The notes below the pieces were generated by a model. It did no database searches. It saw nothing but the letters and a program-made list of their open reading frames with translations, and was not told the DNA's origin. DNA of 64,000 bases from Anaerolineaceae bacterium (GTDB lineage: Bacteria; Chloroflexota; Anaerolineae; Anaerolineales; Anaerolineaceae), in NCBI GenBank assembly GCA_002702705.1, contig PABH01000047.1, positions 19,378 to 83,377 on the forward strand. The letters run 5' to 3'. Shown here piece by piece: positions 9,133 through 18,147 of the stretch (the stretch's first letter is position 1; every line of letters begins with the position of its first letter). A program made the position numbers and the translations under genes.

Positions 9133-9801
9133 ATGAAACCTTTTCCCCATGTTCCCCTCACTACGTACCAATCTTACCCACCGGAAGAAATGCTAAAGCG
9201 CGCGGTTTCCTTTCGAGAAGAAATGCAGCGCCGCCGCACCATACGGCAGTTCTCCAGCCAACCCGTAGCGCGAGAAGTGATCGAAAACTGCCTGCTGGCA
9301 GCCGGTACCGCGCCAAATGGTGCCAATTTACAACCCTGGCAGTTTGTGGTTGTCAGCGATCCTGAAATTAAAGCCAAAATCCGCGCTGGTGCCGAAGAAG
9401 AAGAGCGGGCTTTTTACCAAAACCGTGCCTCAGAAGAATGGTTAAAAGCGCTGGAACCCTTTGGCACAGACGAAAATAAACCGTACCTTGAAACCGCGCC
9501 CTATCTGATCATCATCTTCGCCAAAAAACATTCCCTTGACCCCGAAGGGAATAAAATCAAAAACTACTATGTAAATGAATCGGTGGGCATAGCAACCGGT
9601 ATGCTCATCACCGCCCTGCACCATGCCGGTCTGGCCACCCTAACCCACACCCCCAGCCCAATGGGTTTCTTAAACGAAATCCTCGGCCGCCCCGAAAACG
9701 AACGTGCCTTTTTGGTGCTGGTGGCTGGTTATCCCGCCGAAGATGCCGTTGTGCCCACCATTACCAAAAAACCGCTGGAAGAGATCGCCGTCTTTTTGTA
9801 A
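9133..9801 (+). CDS. Nitroreductase-family flavoprotein, iodotyrosine-dehalogenase-like
   Basis: This 222-residue flavin reductase has the phosphate-binding [13 protein letters not shown] segment, the [13 protein letters not shown] motif that contacts FMN, and the C-terminal [19 protein letters not shown] helix followed by [10 protein letters not shown]. The [21 protein letters not shown] start and [11 protein letters not shown] resemble the bacterial iodotyrosine deiodinase/BluB branch rather than NfsA/NfsB. The true substrate is unknown. The frame is open to 9001, but ATG 9133 is preferred: AAAGGAAAAA precedes it and the upstream residues are not conserved. The enzyme is expected to be a cytoplasmic homodimer. 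The gene stands alone. Confidence 0.87.
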   Translation: MKPFPHVPLTTYQSYPPEEMLKRAVSFREEMQRRRTIRQFSSQPVAREVIENCLLAAGTAPNGANLQPWQFVVVSDPEIKAKIRAGAEEEERAFYQNRASEEWLKALEPFGTDENKPYLETAPYLIIIFAKKHSLDPEGNKIKNYYVNESVGIATGMLITALHHAGLATLTHTPSPMGFLNEILGRPENERAFLVLVAGYPAEDAVVPTITKKPLEEIAVFL

Positions 9802-9879
9802 CAGAACCTCACCCTTGTCCCGCGCCAAGTTTTTGGAGAAGGAAAATCGATACTTACATCATAGGTTGTTGGGTTTTTC

Positions 9880-10758
9880 TCACGCTCGATAAGCCCGCCA
9901 CAACCCTTCAATCTCAATCTTTGTCATTTGCAGCATGGCCTGGGTCACCCGTTGGGCTTTTTCCGGATCCGGGTCAGCCATCAGTTCACCCAAAACACTG
10001 GGCACGATCTGCCAGGACACCCCAAACTGGTCTTTTAACCAGCCACACTGCTCAATTTGACCACCTTGTGAGAGACGCTCCCAAAAATAATCTACTTCTT
10101 CTTGCGACTCACAATCCACAAAAAATGAAATCGCCGGCGTGAAACCAAACTGGTGATCCAGGCTGCTTTCCATGATTATAAATTCCTGATTATGCAGTAG
10201 GAAACGGGCATGTTTAATCGTGCCTTCAACGCCCTCATCCTCCGCTTCATACCGTTCAAGTCTTGTGATTTTTGAATCCTTAAAAATTGACGTGTAAAAG
10301 TGAATCGCCGATTCTGCTTTCCCGTGCTGCTCACCCACAAACAGAAAACATGGAACGATCTTTTGCGTGTTAGGCGAAAGTATCAACTGCCAGGAAACCC
10401 CAAACCGGTCTTGAACCCATCCATACCTTTCAGCAAATGGGTATTGGTCAAGAGCGATCATCTCCATTCCACCTTCAGAGAGTTTTTCCCATAAACGATT
10501 GATCTCTTCCTCCAATTCGCAAAAAACGAAAAAAGAAACCGCGGGCGAAAAGGTAAATACCGGCCCACCATTTAATGCCATAAACTGCAGTCCTTCCAAC
10601 TGAAAGTCCATTGTAAGCACCTGCCCATCATTTTCCGGGCGGTCTGTTTCAAACCGATGGATTGAATTGATTTTTGAGTTATGGAACAAAGAAACATAAA
10701 AATTAATCGCAGTTTCAGCCTGATGGTCGAACCACAGATAGGGTGTAATTTTTTGCAT
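9880..10758 (-). CDS. Tandem PhnB-like VOC-superfamily protein
   Basis: This 292-residue protein is two copies of a PhnB-like glyoxalase-fold domain (3-demethylubiquinone methyltransferase-like, PF06983). Copy one (about residues 1-130) begins MQKITPYLWFDHQAETAINFY and ends with WGWV-type QDRFGVSWQLI. Copy two (about 135-275) repeats CFLFVGEQHGKAESAIHFY and KDQFGVSWQIV. Each copy contributes half of a barrel, so the monomer may act like a domain-swapped dimer. Members of this group are usually annotated only as VOC proteins; the reaction is unknown. ATG 10758, behind AAGAGG, is chosen over the upstream 10821, which adds an unconserved tail. Confidence 0.82.
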   Translation of the reverse strand: MQKITPYLWFDHQAETAINFYVSLFHNSKINSIHRFETDRPENDGQVLTMDFQLEGLQFMALNGGPVFTFSPAVSFFVFCELEEEINRLWEKLSEGGMEMIALDQYPFAERYGWVQDRFGVSWQLILSPNTQKIVPCFLFVGEQHGKAESAIHFYTSIFKDSKITRLERYEAEDEGVEGTIKHARFLLHNQEFIIMESSLDHQFGFTPAISFFVDCESQEEVDYFWERLSQGGQIEQCGWLKDQFGVSWQIVPSVLGELMADPDPEKAQRVTQAMLQMTKIEIEGLWRAYRA

Positions 10759-11003
10759 TTTGAGAACCTCTTTTGTTTTTCCGGTTAATACCTGTTGTAT
10801 CATCGGATATTTTAAATTCACGTCTTTGTTTTAATCAGACAATATTTATAATAATTATAAGATATGCACTGAAAATTCAAACCTTTTTTACATACGAAGA
10901 TAAGGCTGTTCGCAAGACAACATTAAATAAAGATGTGGGGCGGCTAACAATCACAGTACTTGCCCCCTTTCCGAAAAGACTTTTTTCACCCGACAAGATA
11001 TTA

Positions 11004-11039
11004 AATAAAAAAACCTCCAAAGTGTGTTCTCTGGAGGTT
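11004..11039 (-). terminator. Rho-independent terminator after the YchF-type GTPase gene
   Basis: On the minus strand an 8-bp stem (AACCTCCA, 11012-11019, with TGGAGGTT, 11032-11039) is followed by a T-rich tract. It lies 21 bases beyond the stop of the gene at 11060. The rest of the gap 10759-11003 contains only AT-rich sequence, with no gene seen. Confidence 0.8.
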
Positions 11040-11059
11040 CATATTTCCATTTATCGTTC

Positions 11060-12130
11060 TTACAAATTAAACCGGATATTTAATACATCCCCATCTTTGA
11101 CGATGTATTCCTTGCCTTCCAAACGCAGTTTGCCCTTTGTTTTCAGTTCGGTTAAGCTGCCAAATTCGATCAGGTCATCATAGGTACACACTTCTGCCCG
11201 GATAAATCCCTTTTGTAAATCGGAGTGGATCACCCCGGCTGCTTCGGGTGCGGTTGCACCAATACGCACCGTCCAGGCCCGGCATTCATCCGGCCCAACG
11301 GTGAAAAAGGATTGCAAACCCAATAATTCATACGACAACCGGATCATACGGTTCAGGCTGGGTTCGGTGATATTGTATTCCGCCATAAACATCTCGGCAT
11401 CTTCCGCTTCCAGTTGGGCAATATCCATTTCCAATTTACCTTGCAAGGAAACCACCGTACTATTCTGATGGGGATAATCCAACTCGGGTGCCTGCTGTCC
11501 TTCTTCCAGGTTAAAGACAACCAAAACCGGTTTTAAGGTCAGAAAACCAAAGCCGGATAAACTGCGTTCTTCTTCAGCCGTTAATTCCAAATCACGCAGC
11601 GGAATCTCTTCACTGAGCGCAGCTTGCAGCCGTTCAAACAAAGCTATCTCGCGGTCCACCGTCAAACGATCCCGACCACCGCCTTTTCTGCGCTCATCAG
11701 CCAGACGTTCCATTTTACGTTCCACAAAAACCAGGTCATTCAGCAGAAATTCACCGTCCATGGTAGAAAGATCTCGAATGGCATCCACACTGCCCTGTAT
11801 ATGGGGCACATTTTCATCCGTAAAACTACGCACCACATGGATAAACCCATCCATCTGAGTAAGTTGATTTAATAGGGTGCCAGAGATACCACTTTTTCCG
11901 GAACTGCCATCCAAACCAGCAATATCCGCATAGGTTACTTTGGCATAAATTGTCTTTTTTGGATTAAATATTTCAGCAAGTTTTTCCACCCGCTCATCAG
12001 GAACATCTACCACAGCAGTGTTCACTTGGATTTTTCCGGATGACATCCCTAGGGGTGTGTTCCCCCTGGTTAACGCATTAAAAAGGGTTGTTTTTCCGCT
12101 TTGTGGTAAACCAATAATTCCTAAACGCAT
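11060..12130 (-). CDS. ychF: YchF/OLA1-type P-loop NTPase
   Basis: This 356-residue Obg-family NTPase has G1 GLPQSGKTTLF, G3 ADIAGLDGSS and, instead of NKxD, the YchF-type specificity motif NLEE (VVFNLEEGQ). That motif shifts preference from GTP to ATP in this family. HVVRSFTDENVPHIQGSVD is diagnostic of YchF. A coiled-coil insertion lies at about residues 135-185. The C-terminal TGS-like DUF933 domain includes GPDECRAWTVRIGATAPEAAG, RAEVCTYDDL and a DGDVLNIRFNL end. YchF proteins bind ribosomes and influence stress translation. The P-loop GLPQSGKT is slightly unlike the usual GLPNVGKS. It is a single gene with its own terminator, upstream of tRNA-Leu on the other strand. Confidence 0.88.
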   Translation of the reverse strand: MRLGIIGLPQSGKTTLFNALTRGNTPLGMSSGKIQVNTAVVDVPDERVEKLAEIFNPKKTIYAKVTYADIAGLDGSSGKSGISGTLLNQLTQMDGFIHVVRSFTDENVPHIQGSVDAIRDLSTMDGEFLLNDLVFVERKMERLADERRKGGGRDRLTVDREIALFERLQAALSEEIPLRDLELTAEEERSLSGFGFLTLKPVLVVFNLEEGQQAPELDYPHQNSTVVSLQGKLEMDIAQLEAEDAEMFMAEYNITEPSLNRMIRLSYELLGLQSFFTVGPDECRAWTVRIGATAPEAAGVIHSDLQKGFIRAEVCTYDDLIEFGSLTELKTKGKLRLEGKEYIVKDGDVLNIRFNL

Positions 12131-12189
12131 AATTTTATCAATACCTTGACCCTTCTGAGATTTTTAGATATACTCACATTTGCAATTAA

Positions 12190-12271
12190 GCCGGAGTGGC
12201 GGAACTGGCAGACGCGCACGACTCAAAATCGTGTACCTACGGGTATGTGGGTTCGATTCCCACCTTCGGCA
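12190..12271 (+). tRNA. tRNA-Leu (anticodon CAA)
   Basis: The 82-base sequence folds as a class II tRNA. The acceptor stem is GCCGGAG with CTTCGGC and discriminator A. The D-arm has AACTGGC. The anticodon arm is CACGA-CTCAAAA-TCGTG, giving anticodon CAA. The variable arm is long (about TACCTACGGGTA) and the T-arm is GTGGG-TTCGATT-CCCAC. CAA reads the UUG leucine codon. The 3' CCA is not encoded. Confidence 0.95.
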
Positions 12272-12324
12272 CAAACAAGATTATACCACCAGGACACAAT
12301 CCAAATCAGATTAATCTTCCAGAA

Positions 12325-12356
12325 AAGTTGACCGGAAAGCGAGTCAGCTTTTTTTG
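12325..12356 (+). terminator. Terminator downstream of tRNA-Leu
   Basis: AAGTTGAC (12325-12332) pairs with GTCAGCTT (12343-12350), with one G-U pair, and runs into a T-tract. It lies about 54 bases after the tRNA. Confidence 0.7.
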
Positions 12357-12475
12357 TTTAATTTATCATTTTTCGATATATAATTAAAAGTAAGTTACCC
12401 GAACATTATTCCATATAAACATCATTGCAGGGGTGAGATCCATTTTAAACAATCCAGCTTTCACAAAACCAAACG

Positions 12476-15328
12476 ATGTCATTTATTAGTTTTCCCATTT
12501 TGATTTTATTAGCCTTATCGGTTGTATTTGGGACCGGCTTTGCGGTAATTGCTTACCGAGCGCGCAAAGTGATTCCAGGTGGTTTATTTGTAATGGGCGT
12601 TGGTATCAGCGTTGTGGTTTGGGCGGGTGCATATTTTGTCGAAATATTGGTACCGGGTTTGGGTAATAAACTTTTCTGGGCAAACCTAAAACAGCTTGGT
12701 TCGGTATTACTTCCCTTTTCTTTTCTTTTGTTTTCGCTGGTGTATACCCAGTTTATCCACCATATTCCACGTTACCTCTATGCCATTCTGGCAATTGAAC
12801 CAATTGCCGTCCTATATGTTTATTGGAACGACCTTTCACTGGGTTTAATGCGGATTAATCCTCACTTGAGCCAAATGGGTGGTCTCGATCTGATCGATTT
12901 TACAGTCGGGGAAGGTTTAGCCATTCACTTTATTTATAGTGCGCTTATTTCCATTTCTGCAATTTTATTGCTGCTCGTGCGTTATTTCCGAGCAAAGTCT
13001 TTTTATCGATCTCAAATTTCTTTTATTTTTTTGGGGATGGCGATTCCTTTTTTGGGAGCACTGGCAGTTTTCTTAAAGATTGTACCGCCTTATTTTGATA
13101 TGACCCCCCTGTTGTTGGGGTTTAGTTTTCCCATCATGTCCTGGGGTTTATTCCGTAACGAATTTTTTAAAAGTGCTCCATTAAACCCGCAAATCATTTT
13201 GGAACGTCTTCCATTTGGGATTTTAATTGTTGATATGTCGAATGAGCAAAAAATCATCAGCCTCAATTCGGTGACAGAAGAAATCCTTTCCGTGGAAGCC
13301 GCAAGGGCAATTGGTAAACCTGTTTCCACCTTTTTGCCGGAACTCAATTTGAGCTTAACTGAATTTGTAAAAGAACTGGTACTCGATTTTGAATTGAACA
13401 ATCAGTTTTACGAATTACACTGTGAACACATTTCAAAAGAAAACACACAGCAAGATGTTTGGTTAATCGTTTTCGTAAATATGACCGCCCAAAAACTATT
13501 GGAAGAATCATTATTCGCCAGTGAAGCAATGTACCGCTCATTGGTGGAAAATTCCGTGGAAGGAATTGCAATTACACAAAATGAACGAATTATCTATCTT
13601 AATCAGCAGATGGCGGATATGCTGGGTTATTCTTTAAATGAATTGCCGGGACGAGCCTATAAGAATTTAATCTCAAAAGAATTTATTAAACTTCAAACAG
13701 AACGGGAAGGAAAACGTGCCCGCGGTGAAAAAGTGGAAGATTTTTTACAGGGAACCTTCATCAAAAAAAATGGGGCATTATTAGACGTGGAAGTGAGTTC
13801 AACCCTGATTCCTTACCAGGGGCAGAATGCCTTTTTGGTCATGGTTCGTGATATTACCAACCGGAAAAAGTATGAAGAAGAGCGGAACCGCACCCTGGCA
13901 TTATTAGAAGCCACCATTGAAAGTTCCAAAGATGGGATATTGGTACTGGATAAGGATTTTGAAATATTAGCGCATAACCAACGCCTATTGGAACTTTGGA
14001 ATTTGCCATCGGACTGGGAAAAAATCCAATCTCCAGACCGTTTTGAATTGATTTATACCCAATTAACCGAACCAGATGTTATCTTAAAAACCAGATCCCA
14101 TGTATGGAATAATATTGATCAGGAATTTACAAATGAGTTAACTTTAATCAATGGTTCGGTTTTTGAAGAATACACGGTTCCATTTTATATAACCGGCGAA
14201 TTAATGGGCCGACTTTTTATGTACCGGGATATTACGGAACGACGCGCATACGAACTGGAACTTGAAAAAGCACGCTTGCTGGCTGAAGATCAGTCTTTCG
14301 TTTTGCAAGCCACCCTAAAACGAGAAAAACAATTACATGATGTCACCCGCACCATCAGCCGCTCGATGGAGATTGATACCGTCCTTTCCGAGCTGCTGCG
14401 TCAAACCCTCGAGATCACCAATGCGGATGAATCACATCTGGGCTTAATTAACGAAGATGGACAATCAATTCATCTTTTATATGGTATGGATCGAGAAAAG
14501 AGTTTTGTGATCGACGATTATATTCCTTATAACGAAAAATTTCTTTCCTGGCAGGTGATAGAACAGCGCCAGGGAATCATGATAACGGATACAAGCCATC
14601 CGATGCCGCTTATATGTTTTTCACACGATGTGAAAACCTCGGGGATTGTCAGTTTGCTTTGTGTACCTATTCTATCCGGCTTAAGTGTATTAGGCGTATT
14701 GGGAGTTTTTTCTAAAAGGGATACAATATTATTTAATGAACATGATCTGCATGCAGCGGAAGCAATTGCCAGCCAGGCCGGCATTGCGATCCAGAATGCA
14801 CGTTTGTTTGAAGAGGTAAACCAGTTGGCAATCACGGACCCATTAACACGTTTGTATAACCGGCGTTATTTCTTTAACTTGGCACGGGTAGAATTGGAAA
14901 GAGCCAAACGGTACGGTACTGACCTTTCCTTTATTATGTTGGACATTGATGATTTTAAACGCGTAAACGACACCTATGGGCATCTGGTAGGTGATGAAGT
15001 GTTGATGGCGGTTTCCGAAGTTATCCGAAAAACCATTCGTAAAGTTGATTTGGCTGCGCGGTACGGTGGTGAAGAGATGGTTATCTTATTACCTGCCACT
15101 TCACAAGAATCCGCTTTGGTATCCGCAGAACGGCTGCGTGAGGCTGTTGAGGAATTAAAAATCCCCGTGGATGGAAACTCAGTCTCCGTAAGCATTAGCC
15201 TGGGCGTTAGCAGTTTTGAACAACATTTGGATATTTCGATCAGCAAGTTATTAGACCAAGCCGACCAAGCCATGTATTTATCCAAACAAAACGGAAAAAA
15301 CCGGGTCACTGCCTGGCAGGCCGGTTAG
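12476..15328 (+). CDS. Membrane diguanylate cyclase: 7TM-PAS-PAS-PAS-GAF-GGDEF
   Basis: This 950-residue sensor enzyme would make c-di-GMP. Residues 1-220 hold about seven helices of the 7TM histidine-kinase N-terminal type. Three PAS-like domains follow: about 240-320, 345-465 (SLVENSVEGIAITQNERIIYLN) and 470-600. A GAF domain (about 620-785) comes next. The GGDEF domain (about 790-950) has DPLTRLYNRRYFF, the metal aspartates in MLDIDDFKRVNDTYGH, and the active loop GGEEM at 864-868. The inhibitory I-site RxxD is present as RKVD at 855-858. The loop ends in Met where Phe is usual; activity is still likely because the GGEE catalytic residues are intact. No clear ribosome binding site precedes the ATG. 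It converges on a DUF493 gene 2 bases away. Confidence 0.9.
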   Translation: MSFISFPILILLALSVVFGTGFAVIAYRARKVIPGGLFVMGVGISVVVWAGAYFVEILVPGLGNKLFWANLKQLGSVLLPFSFLLFSLVYTQFIHHIPRYLYAILAIEPIAVLYVYWNDLSLGLMRINPHLSQMGGLDLIDFTVGEGLAIHFIYSALISISAILLLLVRYFRAKSFYRSQISFIFLGMAIPFLGALAVFLKIVPPYFDMTPLLLGFSFPIMSWGLFRNEFFKSAPLNPQIILERLPFGILIVDMSNEQKIISLNSVTEEILSVEAARAIGKPVSTFLPELNLSLTEFVKELVLDFELNNQFYELHCEHISKENTQQDVWLIVFVNMTAQKLLEESLFASEAMYRSLVENSVEGIAITQNERIIYLNQQMADMLGYSLNELPGRAYKNLISKEFIKLQTEREGKRARGEKVEDFLQGTFIKKNGALLDVEVSSTLIPYQGQNAFLVMVRDITNRKKYEEERNRTLALLEATIESSKDGILVLDKDFEILAHNQRLLELWNLPSDWEKIQSPDRFELIYTQLTEPDVILKTRSHVWNNIDQEFTNELTLINGSVFEEYTVPFYITGELMGRLFMYRDITERRAYELELEKARLLAEDQSFVLQATLKREKQLHDVTRTISRSMEIDTVLSELLRQTLEITNADESHLGLINEDGQSIHLLYGMDREKSFVIDDYIPYNEKFLSWQVIEQRQGIMITDTSHPMPLICFSHDVKTSGIVSLLCVPILSGLSVLGVLGVFSKRDTILFNEHDLHAAEAIASQAGIAIQNARLFEEVNQLAITDPLTRLYNRRYFFNLARVELERAKRYGTDLSFIMLDIDDFKRVNDTYGHLVGDEVLMAVSEVIRKTIRKVDLAARYGGEEMVILLPATSQESALVSAERLREAVEELKIPVDGNSVSVSISLGVSSFEQHLDISISKLLDQADQAMYLSKQNGKNRVTAWQAG

Positions 15329-15330
15329 TT

Positions 15331-15600
15331 TTACAAAAGATATTTTGTGCTTTTGAGGTCGCTCAGTTTTTGATAAATGGCATTCAATTGTTCCCGGCTA
15401 ATGGCTGTGAATGGTACCGTCACCGCGATATATTTTCCGCCATTACTCAAGCGCGTGGTGATATGTTCTTCTTGAATCGTATCGCTGTGTTCCGCTACAA
15501 TTTTTAACACATTTTCTCGGTAATTTTTTACATCATCCCCAATTGCTTTCAATGGAAAATAACAGGGAAATTCAATTTCAGGTTTTTTTTCTTCTTCCAT
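15331..15600 (-). CDS. DUF493 (YbeD-like) protein
   Basis: This 89-residue protein matches the DUF493/YbeD family, an ACT-like fold: IEFPCYFPLKAIGDD, then VLKIVAEHSD, then GKYIAVTVPFTAISREQLNAIYQKL. Bacterial relatives are small cytoplasmic regulatory-looking proteins of unsettled function; in Escherichia coli YbeD is linked to lipoate metabolism by gene position only. The frame extends upstream to 15720, but ATG 15600 (MEEEKKPEIEF) has AAGGA 7 nt ahead and gives the usual family length. The stop is 2 bases from the end of the convergent cyclase gene, with no terminator between them. Confidence 0.82.
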   Translation of the reverse strand: MEEEKKPEIEFPCYFPLKAIGDDVKNYRENVLKIVAEHSDTIQEEHITTRLSNGGKYIAVTVPFTAISREQLNAIYQKLSDLKSTKYLL

Positions 15601-15974
15601 AATACATCCTTCAATGTTTTCAAGACACAGTCTAACATAGAAAAAATAATCCATCGAGCCATTGTATCGATAACAGCAGGGATAACATATAAAGGGTGGA
15701 ATTTTGTAAATTATTTTCACAACATAGTTGAAAAAATTGGAAATCGTGTCATTTTGATTATGATGGACTTTTCATTTTTTTCTCAATCTTATTTTTGATT
15801 GGGATTATAATATCGATAAATAGTGCATTTATATTTTACATTCAAGGTTTTTTATAAGTTTTTTTGCGGGGAGGAAAATCCGGAAAATAAATACCAATCC
15901 ATTTCAATATCCATCACGTTTTTAAATCCATTCATTTTTAGACTAGTTAAATACGATTACATAGGAGTATCACA
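15601..15974. other. AT-rich intergenic region upstream of a binding-protein gene
   Basis: These 374 bases hold no gene. A TATAAT box lies at 15806-15811 without a good -35 partner, so it is only a weak promoter candidate. The downstream gene has a clear GGAG at 15964-15967. Confidence 0.35.
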
Positions 15975-18023
15975 ATGAAGGCAAAAATTTCGGTTTTGCT
16001 TGTTTTTATAATGGTATTAAATGGGTATTTCATATCCACCGCATCTGCACAACCAGGGAAATTGGTATTTGGGGGAAAATCCGAAGTAATTACCGAGTTA
16101 AATTACAACCTGGATGAAGCACTCCCCACCATAGACCCCTCATTAACGACAAGGACTCCATCAATAATGATGGTTGAACAACTATTTATCGGCCTGGTAG
16201 ATTTGGATGATGAAACATCCCAAATAAAGCCGGAACTGGCAACCAGTTGGACTTTAACCGGCGGCACAGTGTTAGATTTTACGCTGCGAAATGATGCGTA
16301 TTGGAGTAATGGCACAAAGATCACCGCCCAAGATGTGCGTTATGGCATTTTGAGAGCCTTGGAAATGCCTGTGGATAGTAATTATGCTTATGTCTTATAT
16401 CCGATATTAAATGCAGAAGCCTATCATACCGGACTTATAACCAATCCGGATTTAGTAGGTATTGAAGCAATCACAGATACCCATTTACGGATTACATTAA
16501 AAGCACCCAATTCCCAATTTTTATCCGTTCTGGGGCTGTGGGTAGCCCGCCCACTCCCAAAAACTGTGATCGATACCTGGGGGGATCAGTGGACAGAGCC
16601 GGAGCATATCGTAACCAGTGGTGCGTATTTATTAAAAGAATGGGTGGTTGATGATCACATTCTTTTGGAAAAAAATCCGGATTATTTTGACGCTGCCAAT
16701 GTGCAAATCACTAAAGTGAATGTCACCATGGTGGATGCTGAAACAGCATTGACCATGTATCAAAATGGCAACCTGGATACGGTTGTAGTTCCCTACGGCA
16801 CCACAATTGATCCGATTATTCAACAAGAAGTATCCCGTGAACCCAAAGCCAGCACGTACTATTACGGGATGAACACCTCTTTAGCTCCTTTTAATAATGT
16901 CTTGGTACGCAAGGCCTTCAGTGCGGCCATTGACCGGCGTGGTCTGATTCGTTCCCTTGGCACAGGCTATCCCGCAATCACCTTTACCCCGCATGGTGTA
17001 TTTGGGTATGTAAATGGATACGAGGAAGGAATAGGTTTACCCTATGACCCAGCTCAGGCAAGAGCCTATCTGGCACAAGCTGGTTACCCTGGCGGACAAA
17101 ATTTACCAACCATTACCCTTGCCTTTAATAACAACGGGGTTGTTCATCAAGATATTGCTCAATACATTCATGATTGTTGGTTGAATGTGTTAGGGGTAGA
17201 TGTACAGTTGCAAAGTTATGATTGGGAAGATTACCTCAATCGTTTGGCAGCTGGGGAATTCCAAATATGGCGTTTGGGTTGGGGAGCAGATTATTTGGAT
17301 GCCTATAATTTTTTACATGACGGATTAATCGTTAATCAAACCGCTTTAGGAAACTGGAATAATTTCACCTATTGGAATTTATTAAATCAAGCATCATTAA
17401 CAACGGACCAGTTGTTACGTCAAGGTTATTTTAAACAGGCTGAAGAAATTTTGGTGGAAACGGATGCTGTGGTCGCACCGATTTATTTTCAAGAAAGTAT
17501 CACAGCAACCAAACCTTATCTCGAACTGACCAATAGTGCCAGCGCTGAAGATTTTTCCACCTGGCGCATCACCGCCGTAACGGAAGAAATTTCAACAGAC
17601 ACCGGCGGCACGCTGGTTTCAAATGATGGAGAAGTGCAAGTTAGTGTTCCCGGCGGTGCCTTTGGGGAAGATGTGGTATTAATTCAAAGAGATGCCAGCG
17701 GTAATCCTCCACAAAACGGATTCACAAGCACCGGACAGGTATTTGATATCAGTGCATACAACCAAAGCGGTGATGGAGTCAATATTCTTGAAGGGCAAAG
17801 TGTCACCATGCAGGTAAGTTATGAGGATGAACAAACTAACTTTATTCACGAAGACACCTTATCCCTTTATTACTGGGATGAAACTACTCAAAGCTGGATA
17901 ATGGAGCCATCCACGATTGACACGGAAAACAATTTAATTACAGCCAACCCAACCCATTTTTCACTTTGGGCAGTAATCGGAGAATCTTACGATTTTGTTT
18001 ATTTGCCAATGCTGACAAGATAA
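15975..18023 (+). CDS. Family-5 solute-binding protein with C-terminal beta domain and YLP tail
   Basis: This 682-residue exported protein has a signal peptide (cleavage near ISTASA/QPG) with no lipobox. Family-5 motifs come in the usual order: DEALPTIDPSLTT, VEQLFIGLVDLD, PELATSWTLT, FTLRNDAYWSNGTKITAQDV, TSGAYLLKEW, VRKAFSAAIDRRGLI, LAQAGYPGG, RLGWGADYLD. An extra C-terminal domain (about residues 535-670) has GGTLVSNDGEVQVSVPGGAFGE, like ZU5-type beta domains. The protein ends FVYLPMLTR, a tail I associate with exported Chloroflexota proteins. It likely binds a peptide or oligosaccharide at the cell surface. No permease genes adjoin it, so it may be an orphan receptor. The start has GGAG 7-8 nt ahead. 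Confidence 0.88.
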   Translation: MKAKISVLLVFIMVLNGYFISTASAQPGKLVFGGKSEVITELNYNLDEALPTIDPSLTTRTPSIMMVEQLFIGLVDLDDETSQIKPELATSWTLTGGTVLDFTLRNDAYWSNGTKITAQDVRYGILRALEMPVDSNYAYVLYPILNAEAYHTGLITNPDLVGIEAITDTHLRITLKAPNSQFLSVLGLWVARPLPKTVIDTWGDQWTEPEHIVTSGAYLLKEWVVDDHILLEKNPDYFDAANVQITKVNVTMVDAETALTMYQNGNLDTVVVPYGTTIDPIIQQEVSREPKASTYYYGMNTSLAPFNNVLVRKAFSAAIDRRGLIRSLGTGYPAITFTPHGVFGYVNGYEEGIGLPYDPAQARAYLAQAGYPGGQNLPTITLAFNNNGVVHQDIAQYIHDCWLNVLGVDVQLQSYDWEDYLNRLAAGEFQIWRLGWGADYLDAYNFLHDGLIVNQTALGNWNNFTYWNLLNQASLTTDQLLRQGYFKQAEEILVETDAVVAPIYFQESITATKPYLELTNSASAEDFSTWRITAVTEEISTDTGGTLVSNDGEVQVSVPGGAFGEDVVLIQRDASGNPPQNGFTSTGQVFDISAYNQSGDGVNILEGQSVTMQVSYEDEQTNFIHEDTLSLYYWDETTQSWIMEPSTIDTENNLITANPTHFSLWAVIGESYDFVYLPMLTR

Positions 18024-18063
18024 CAAACCAGGGTGATACGCAAAACAACCCGGAAAGAAGGTT

Positions 18064-18104
18064 TGTGGGGTCAATAATCGGTTTTCTCAATTATTGACCC
18101 CACA
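18064..18104 (+). terminator. Strong hairpin after the binding-protein gene, possible terminator
   Basis: TGTGGGGTCAATAAT (18064-18078) is the perfect 15-bp complement of ATTATTGACCCCACA (18090-18104), with an 11-base loop and TGTTTTATAAAA after it. The T-tract is weak, so a repeat element is an alternative. Confidence 0.55.
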
Positions 18105-18147
18105 TGTTTTATAAAAATTGCCACAGATGAAACGAAGGATTAATAAA

